A stretch of DNA of 64,000 nucleotides from Microbacterium sorbitolivorans (GTDB lineage: Bacteria; Actinomycetota; Actinomycetes; Actinomycetales; Microbacteriaceae): contig NZ_KZ848474.1 of the NCBI RefSeq assembly GCF_003327285.1, forward strand, positions 372,001 to 436,000. The letters run 5' to 3'. The notes under the pieces were generated by a model, which ran no database searches, was not told where the DNA came from, and was given only the letters and a program-made list of their open reading frames with translations. Shown piece by piece: positions 58,775 through 64,000 of this stretch (positions within the stretch are counted from its first letter, which is position 1; each line of letters opens with the position of its first letter). Position numbers and translations under genes: made by a program.

Positions 58775-59599
58775 TCAGCGGATCTTGTGGAGACCCTGTG
58801 CGACGGCGGTGGCGATCATGTCCTGCACCTCGTGCCAGCGGTTCACGATCTGGATGTAGCTGACGCGGATCACGTGGTAGCCCATGAGCATGAGCTGCGC
58901 GTCGTGGCGGTTATCCTCCGTGCGCTGGGCGTCGACGTGATGCCCGCCGTCGATCTGCAGCACGAGGCGATCGCCGATCAGCAGGTCCACGCGGTGCCCC
59001 GCGATCGAGATCTGGCGGCGCATCGGCACCCGCAGCCATCGCAGCCGCGGGATGACGACCGTTTCGATTCCCGAATCCGAATACCAGCTCATCTCGTCGA
59101 GGATCCGCCGGCCCTGCGGGCCGAAATGGAGCCGATCGAGCGTTTCGTGCACGACGAGTTCCTTGCGCGCCGCTGATTCCCAGACGACGAGCGCCTTCTC
59201 GAACGGTTGGCAGGCGGCGACGACGGCGAGGGTGTTGATGATGCCGTCCTCGAGGACATCGGGTGAGCGGTCCATGAGCGGCTTGCTCCAGTGCACGTGC
59301 GCTGTCGTCGGGCGATTGAGCCGGCCGTTCGGTGGCGCCGCGACGTGAGGTTCGTCGGTGCCGAAAGTCCACAGGCCGTAGCGCTCTGCCTGCGAAACGC
59401 ACGTGATCGTCACGCCGATCTGCGCCGCAGCGACGAGCGCCGGATCCGCATCGGGCAGCGCCACCCAGCTGCGCGCAATCCTATCGATGCGCCCCTCCGC
59501 GATCGCGCGCCGGATCTCGCTGCGCCGGATTCCTGCGTCGATGAGTGCCGACATGCGAGCGACGCCGCCGTGTGCCCAGAGGTATTCGTACAACTCCAT
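58775..59599 (-). CDS. DUF559 (Vsr-like) endonuclease-domain protein with AbiEi-like N-terminus
   Basis: Protein of 274 residues from ATG 59599; a longer frame reaches 59773 but enters the repeat. The N-terminal MELYEYLWAHGGVARMSALIDAGIRRSEIRRAIAEGRIDRIARSWVALP is a winged-helix like AbiEi antitoxins. The C-terminal PD-(D/E)XK domain has HRVDLLIGDRLVLQIDGGHHVDAQRTEDNRHDAQLMLMGYHVIRVSYIQIVNRW; the usual Glu of EIDG reads Gln (QIDG), also seen in relatives, which may alter metal binding. It is flanked on both sides by the 79-bp palindromes, suggesting a functional link. Confidence 0.85.
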   Translation of the reverse strand: MELYEYLWAHGGVARMSALIDAGIRRSEIRRAIAEGRIDRIARSWVALPDADPALVAAAQIGVTITCVSQAERYGLWTFGTDEPHVAAPPNGRLNRPTTAHVHWSKPLMDRSPDVLEDGIINTLAVVAACQPFEKALVVWESAARKELVVHETLDRLHFGPQGRRILDEMSWYSDSGIETVVIPRLRWLRVPMRRQISIAGHRVDLLIGDRLVLQIDGGHHVDAQRTEDNRHDAQLMLMGYHVIRVSYIQIVNRWHEVQDMIATAVAQGLHKIR

Positions 59600-59752
59600 G
59601 CAGACACTCTGCGCCGTTGCCCGCACGCGCCTCGCGCCGATCCGCCATTTTGTGGAGAGATCAGCGCATATTCGGCCTGTGTATCGTTCCGCGCGCCCGC
59701 GAACCCCGAAAAACCCGGGATCCGCGCCGCCCGCCGGCGCCGGATCCGCCGC

Positions 59753-60474
59753 CACGAGACTCGGAAGAATCACGCCCCTCGGGGATCCTGCCCCAAAGCC
59801 TCCGATTCTCGTGATTTTTCCGACATCCGGGGCGCCCGCGGCGTGTACGCCCGCCCACCAAACTCGGAAGAATCACGAAAATCGGAGCCCCTGCCCCAAG
59901 ACCTCCGACTCCCGTGATTTTTCCGATACTCGTGCCACCCTGCGGCCTCCGCCGCATGGGCCGCGCGCCCGCCGGATCCGTCATCGGCGCCGCGCGCAGC
60001 GCCGGATCCGCCACGAGACTCGGAAGAATCACGAGACTCGGGGATCCTCAGCGCAAAGGTCCGATACTCGTGATTTCTCCGATATTCGTACCGCCCGCCC
60101 TCATATACGAACGGACGCGACTCCGAGAGCTGCACCCCGGATCCGCGCCCACCGACGCCGGATCCGCCGCCACCAAACTCGGAAGAATCACGAGACTCGG
60201 GGATCCTGTGCCAAAACCTCCGATTCCCGTGATTTCTCCGACATCCGGGCGCCCGCGGCGCCCGCGGCTAGCCGCGCTGCCGGCGGAACAGAGCACCAGC
60301 CTCGGAGAAATCACGAGACTCGGGGATCCTGCCCGAAAGCCTCCGAGCCTCGTGATTTCTCCGACATTCAGGGCCGCCGCGCAGCCCCGCCCCGACACCG
60401 AACTCGGAAGAATCACCAAACTCGGAAGCCCCAGCCCAAACCCTCCGACTCCCGTGATTTCTCCGACATCCGTG
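59753..60474. repeat. Right cluster of 79-bp composite palindromes
   Basis: Six further units of exactly 79 bp lie at 59753-59831, 59856-59934, 60012-60090, 60171-60249, 60294-60372 and 60396-60474, separated by 21 to 80 bp of unrelated GC-rich DNA. They have the same four-arm design as the left cluster, with AAGAAT or AGAAAT between arms and GGATCC at the loop start in four of the six. No open frame crosses them convincingly. They fill the gap between the DUF559 gene and the DUF3566 gene. Confidence 0.9.
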
Positions 60475-60495
60475 CACACAAGAGCAAAAGCAAAA

Positions 60496-60522
60496 CGCCC
60501 CGAACCCACAGGGTCCGGGGCG
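60496..60522 (-). terminator. Terminator of the gyrB-gyrA-DUF3566 operon
   Basis: On the minus strand a stem of CGCCCCGGACCC and GGGTTCGGGGCG (one G-U pair) with a short loop is followed by TTTTGCTTTTGC. It lies 13 bp after the DUF3566 stop, a clear rho-independent terminator. Confidence 0.9.
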
Positions 60523-60534
60523 CCGCGCTCAGGC

Positions 60535-60939
60535 TTAGTTAGACGTCAGCCCCACGAGCAGGCCGCCCGTGATCTTGACGCACATGTTGTAGATTCCGGC
60601 CGAGATGGCACCCATGACCGTCACCACGATGAGGTTCAGGATCGCGACGACCGAGCCGAACGCGAAGACCTGCGGCAGGCCCACGGTCGCGGCGATCGAG
60701 AAGCGTCCGCCGCTGAAGCTGCCGATGAACTCGTCGACCTGGGCGATGAGGCCCGTCGACTCGATCACGAGGAACAGCAGCACGAAGAACACGAGCGTGA
60801 CGATCGCGATCGCGATGGCGACCAGGAACGACAGCTTGACCGCCGACCAGAAGTCGATGTACACCAGACGCAGCCGCACCTGCTTCGAGGAGCTCTTCTG
60901 CGGGGACTTCTTCGCCAGCTTGTCAGCTACCGTGCTCAT
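60535..60939 (-). CDS. DUF3566 domain membrane protein
   Basis: Protein of 134 residues that follows gyrA in most actinobacteria; function unknown. A charged N-terminus with [11 protein letters not shown] is followed by [39 protein letters not shown] (one membrane segment) and a second one near [31 protein letters not shown]. The ending LLVGLTSN is typical. Its start overlaps the gyrA stop (ATGA), so it is co-translated with the gyrase. Confidence 0.93.
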   Translation of the reverse strand: MSTVADKLAKKSPQKSSSKQVRLRLVYIDFWSAVKLSFLVAIAIAIVTLVFFVLLFLVIESTGLIAQVDEFIGSFSGGRFSIAATVGLPQVFAFGSVVAILNLIVVTVMGAISAGIYNMCVKITGGLLVGLTSN

Positions 60940-63461
60940 TCGCCACCTTCAGGGGTTTCGGTTTCTTCTGCCTCGTCCTCACCCAGGCCACGCTCGCTGT
61001 TGCGAGCGATCGTGAGGATCTGGTCGCCCTTGTCGGGACGGGCGAACACGACTCCCATCGTGTCACGTCCCTTCGCGGGCACCTCGGCAACGGCCGAGCG
61101 TACCACCTTGCCCTTGGCGAGAACGACGAGAACCTCGTCGTCTTCCTCCACGATCAGGCCTCCGGCGAGCTCGCCGCGGTCGTCGTGGAGCTTGGCGACC
61201 TTAATACCCAGGCCGCCGCGGCCCTGCTGGCGGTACTCCTCGATGGCCGTGCGCTTGGCCCAGCCGCCGTCAGTCACGGTGAATACGAAGGTTCCGGGGC
61301 GCGCGACCGAGGCCGAGAGCAGCTCGTCGCCCTCGCGGAACGACATGCCCTTCACGCCCGACGTCGAGCGTCCGAGCGGGCGCAGCGAGTCGTCCGACGC
61401 CGGGAACTGCAGCGACATGCCCTTGCGGCTGATGAGCAGCAGGTGGTCGTCGCCGTTCACGAGCATCGCGTCGACGAGCTCGTCGCCCTCGCGCAGGTTG
61501 ATCGCGATGATGCCGCCCTGGCGGTTCGAGTCGTACTCGCTGAGGCGCGTCTTCTTGACGAGGCCGTTGCGGGTCGCGAGCACGAGGTACTCGGTGTCTT
61601 CGTACGTCTTGAGCTCGATGACCTCGGCGATCTGCTCCTCGGGCTGCAGCGCGAGCAGGTTCGCCACGTGCAGGCCCTTCGCGTCGCGGCCGGCCTCGGG
61701 AAGCTCGTACGCCTTCACCCGGTACACGCGGCCCGCGGTCGTGAAGAAGAGGATCCAGTGGTGCGTCGTCGTGACGAAGAAGTGCTCGACGACATCGTCG
61801 GCGCGCAGCTGCGCGCCCTTGATGCCCTTGCCGCCGCGGTGCTGGCTGCGGTACAGGTCGCTGCGCGTGCGCTTGACGTAGCCCTCGCGCGTGATCGTGA
61901 CGACGACCTCTTCCTGCGCGATGAGGTCTTCCATCGAGACGTCGCCGTCGAAGCCGTGCACGATCTGGGTGCGGCGGTCGTCGCCGTACTTGTCGACGAT
62001 CGCGGTCAGCTCGGTCTTGACGATGTCGCGCTGGCGCGGCTCGCTCGCGATGATGTCCTTGAAGTCGGCGATCTTCGCCTCGAGCTCGTTGGCCTCGTCG
62101 ATGATCTTCTGGCGCTCCAGGGCCGCGAGGCGGCGCAGCTGCATCGACAGGATCGCGTCGGCCTGGATGTCGTCGATCTCGAGCAGGTCCTTCAGGCCCT
62201 CGCGCGCCTCGTCGACCGTGGGCGAGCGGCGGATCAGCGCGATGACCTCGTCGAGCGCGTCGAGCGCCTTGAGGTATCCGCGCAGGATGTGCATGCGCTC
62301 TTCGGCCTTGCGCAGGCGGAACTGCGTGCGGCGGACGATGACCTCGAGCTGGTGGGCGATCCACAGCGTGATGAAGCGGTCGAGCGGCAGCGTGCGCGGC
62401 ACGCCGTCGACGATCGCGAGCATGTTGGCCGAGAAGTTCGACTGCAGGTCGGTGTGCTTGTAGAGGTTGTTGAGCACGACCTTCGCGACGGCGTCGCGCT
62501 TCAGCACGACCACGAGTCGCTGGCCGGTGCGGCCCGACGTCTCGTCGCGAATGTCGGCGATGCCCTGCACGCGTCCGTCGCGCGCGAGCTCCGAGATCTT
62601 CACCGCGAGGTTGTCGGGGTTGACCTGGTACGGCAGCTCGGTCACGACGAGGCAGGTGCGGCCCTGGATCTCTTCGACGTTGACGACCGCGCGCATCGGG
62701 ATGGATCCGCGACCCGTGCGGTACGCCTCCTGGATCCCCTTGTTGCCGAGGATCAGCGCCTTCGTCGGGAAATCGGGGCCCGGGATCCGCTGCATGAGGC
62801 CCGCGAGGATCTCCTCGCGCGGCATCTCGGGGTTGTCGAGCGCCCAGAGGGCGCCGTCGGCGACCTCGCGCAGGTTGTGCGGCGGGATGTTCGTCGCCAT
62901 ACCGACCGCGATACCGACGGATCCGTTGACCAGCAGGTTCGGGATCCGCGCCGGCAGTACGGTGGGCTCCTTCGTGCGGCCGTCGTAGTTGTCCTCGAAG
63001 TCGACGGTGTCTTCTTCGATGTCGCGCACCATCTCGAGCGCGAGCGGGGCCATCTTCGTCTCGGTGTAACGCGGGGCGGCGGCGCCCTGGTTACCCGGGG
63101 TGCCGAAGTTACCCTGGCCGAGCGCCATCGGGTAGCGCATGGCCCACGGCTGCACGAGGCGCACGAGGGTGTCGTAGATCGCGCTGTCGCCGTGCGGGTG
63201 GTACTGACCCATTACGTCGCCGACGACGCGGGCGCACTTCGAGAACGACTTGTCGGGGCGGTAGCCGCCGTCGTACATCGCGTAGATCACGCGTCGGTGC
63301 ACGGGCTTCAGGCCGTCGCGCACGTCGGGGAGCGCGCGACCTATGATCACGCTCATCGCGTAGTCGAGGTAACTACGCTTCATCTCCTCCTGCAGATCGA
63401 TCTGGTCGATCCGGCCGTGGTTGTGGTTTTCGTTGACGTCGGGACGTTCTTCGTCAGTCAT
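60936..63461 (-). CDS. gyrA: DNA gyrase subunit A
   Basis: Breaks and rejoins DNA in the A2B2 gyrase that introduces negative supercoils. The 841 residues are the expected length. The catalytic tyrosine is Tyr132 in [14 protein letters not shown]. The quinolone-resistance region reads [14 protein letters not shown], with Ser93 and Asp97 at the E. coli Ser83 and Asp87 positions, so no resistance change is seen. The C-terminal beta-pinwheel begins with the gyrase box variant [10 protein letters not shown]. It lies 26 bp after gyrB and overlaps the DUF3566 gene. Confidence 0.98.
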   Translation of the reverse strand: MTDEERPDVNENHNHGRIDQIDLQEEMKRSYLDYAMSVIIGRALPDVRDGLKPVHRRVIYAMYDGGYRPDKSFSKCARVVGDVMGQYHPHGDSAIYDTLVRLVQPWAMRYPMALGQGNFGTPGNQGAAAPRYTETKMAPLALEMVRDIEEDTVDFEDNYDGRTKEPTVLPARIPNLLVNGSVGIAVGMATNIPPHNLREVADGALWALDNPEMPREEILAGLMQRIPGPDFPTKALILGNKGIQEAYRTGRGSIPMRAVVNVEEIQGRTCLVVTELPYQVNPDNLAVKISELARDGRVQGIADIRDETSGRTGQRLVVVLKRDAVAKVVLNNLYKHTDLQSNFSANMLAIVDGVPRTLPLDRFITLWIAHQLEVIVRRTQFRLRKAEERMHILRGYLKALDALDEVIALIRRSPTVDEAREGLKDLLEIDDIQADAILSMQLRRLAALERQKIIDEANELEAKIADFKDIIASEPRQRDIVKTELTAIVDKYGDDRRTQIVHGFDGDVSMEDLIAQEEVVVTITREGYVKRTRSDLYRSQHRGGKGIKGAQLRADDVVEHFFVTTTHHWILFFTTAGRVYRVKAYELPEAGRDAKGLHVANLLALQPEEQIAEVIELKTYEDTEYLVLATRNGLVKKTRLSEYDSNRQGGIIAINLREGDELVDAMLVNGDDHLLLISRKGMSLQFPASDDSLRPLGRSTSGVKGMSFREGDELLSASVARPGTFVFTVTDGGWAKRTAIEEYRQQGRGGLGIKVAKLHDDRGELAGGLIVEEDDEVLVVLAKGKVVRSAVAEVPAKGRDTMGVVFARPDKGDQILTIARNSERGLGEDEAEETETPEGGE

Positions 63462-63487
63462 GTCTGTATCTCTCTATCCGCGCTCGA

Positions 63488-64000
63488 TCAGATGTCGAGG
63501 AAGCGGACGTCCTTCGCGTTGCGCTGGATGAAGTTACGGCGCGACTCGACGTCGTCGCCCATGAGAACGGCGAAGATCTCGTCGGCCGCGGCCGCGTCGT
63601 CGATCGTCACCTGCTGGAGGGTGCGCGTCTCGGGGTTCATCGTGGTGTCCCACAGCTCCTCGGCATTCATCTCGCCGAGACCCTTGTAGCGCTGCACGCC
63701 GCCCTCGGTGCTCTTCGGCAGGCGCCAGCCGCGCTCGCGGCCCAATTCCAGTGCTTCGTCGCGCTCGCGGTCCGAGTACACGTACTGGTGGTCGGCGTTC
63801 GTCCACTTGAGGCGGTACAGCGGCGGCATCGCGAGGAACACGTAGCCGGCCTCGATGAGCCCGCGCATGTAGCGGAACAGCAGCGTGAGCAGCAGCGTCG
63901 TGATGTGCTGACCGTCGACGTCGGCGTCGGTCATGAGCACGATCTTGTGATAGCGCGCCTTCTCGATGTCGAACTCCGGGCCGATGCCCGGGCCGAAGGC
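63488..64000 (-). CDS. gyrB: DNA gyrase subunit B (C-terminal part)
   Basis: Partial gene entering from the right edge: the last about 170 residues of the ATPase subunit. The visible frame has [44 protein letters not shown], the TOPRIM metal-binding DxDxD region that cooperates with GyrA in cleavage, and ends [48 protein letters not shown]. gyrA follows 26 bp later in the same operon. Confidence 0.98.
   Translation of the reverse strand, partial: AFGPGIGPEFDIEKARYHKIVLMTDADVDGQHITTLLLTLLFRYMRGLIEAGYVFLAMPPLYRLKWTNADHQYVYSDRERDEALELGRERGWRLPKSTEGGVQRYKGLGEMNAEELWDTTMNPETRTLQQVTIDDAAAADEIFAVLMGDDVESRRNFIQRNAKDVRFLDI

Noticed and set aside
58279-60474. CRISPR array
   Set aside because: Units are 79-bp composite palindromes with variable 20-80 bp gaps on both sides of a gene; there is no constant repeat/spacer alternation and no cas gene.
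63175-63206. Quinolone-resistance mutation in gyrA
   Set aside because: The resistance-determining region reads GDSAIYD, with Ser and Asp at the key positions, i.e. wild type.
61185-63689. 834-codon plus-strand frame opposite gyrA
   Set aside because: gyrA on the other strand is unambiguous; this frame is antisense noise.

Overview
The window is high-GC DNA (about 70% by eye) from an actinobacterium, most likely a Microbacteriaceae member such as a Microbacterium or Leucobacter relative. The reasons are a gyrB-gyrA-DUF3566 operon near tRNA-Ile(GAU) and tRNA-Ala(UGC), a DtxR-type iron box, an actinobacterial IS481 fragment, a DUF222/HNH remnant, a CGNR regulator, and a nuclease domain of the MTES_1575 type. 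Assignment below family level is inference.

Layout: 1-3.7 kb, a siderophore ABC importer with an iron box. 3.8-6.7 kb, an acetyltransferase and a FUSC exporter. 6.7-8.1 kb, a decayed sugar-acid operon (enolase and dihydrodipicolinate-synthase-like pseudogenes and the tail of a GntR/FCD regulator) cut by an IS481 remnant. 8.2-15.2 kb, a carbohydrate ABC importer with an isopropylmalate-dehydrogenase-like enzyme, a Gfo/Idh oxidoreductase and a LacI regulator. 15.2-19.7 kb, an aldoxime dehydratase - LysR - nitrilase - MFS operon, a complete aldoxime-to-nitrile-to-acid route. 19.8-22.2 kb, a scrap zone with a broken alpha/beta hydrolase, an HTH remnant, a truncated DUF222/HNH nuclease and a RES-domain protein. 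22.3-26.2 kb, a TPP-riboswitch-controlled thiamine-precursor importer divergent from a YkoF-like protein and a Nudix hydrolase. 26.2-34.1 kb, a cyclophilin, HTH/SDR and MarR/MFS pairs, an ohr/CGNR divergent pair and DUF proteins. 34.3-35.4 kb, a butanediol-type dehydrogenase. 35.7-40.9 kb, a 1738-residue helicase-nuclease-Lsr2 fusion, likely anti-phage. 41.3-49.8 kb, a DUF6226 protein, ferredoxin reductase, methyltransferase, aldo/keto reductase and MFS with MarR, NAD(P)-binding protein with HxlR, and an erm methyltransferase with a leader-peptide attenuator. 50.4-53.0 kb, DAHP synthase behind an aromatic leader peptide and a monomeric PheRS-like protein. 53.0-58.1 kb, tRNA-Ala, a flavoprotein disulfide reductase, an osmoprotectant ABC operon and tRNA-Ile. 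58.3-60.5 kb, a DUF559 nuclease gene flanked by ten exactly 79-bp composite palindromes. 60.5-64 kb, DUF3566, gyrA and the 3' part of gyrB.

The most unusual items are the 79-bp four-arm palindromes around the DUF559 gene, the helicase-nuclease-Lsr2 giant, the compact aldoxime/nitrile operon with its regulator embedded, two peptide-controlled attenuators (aro and erm), and a strong excess of the hexamer GGATCC in all reading frames of native genes but not in the presumed islands. All counts were made by eye.
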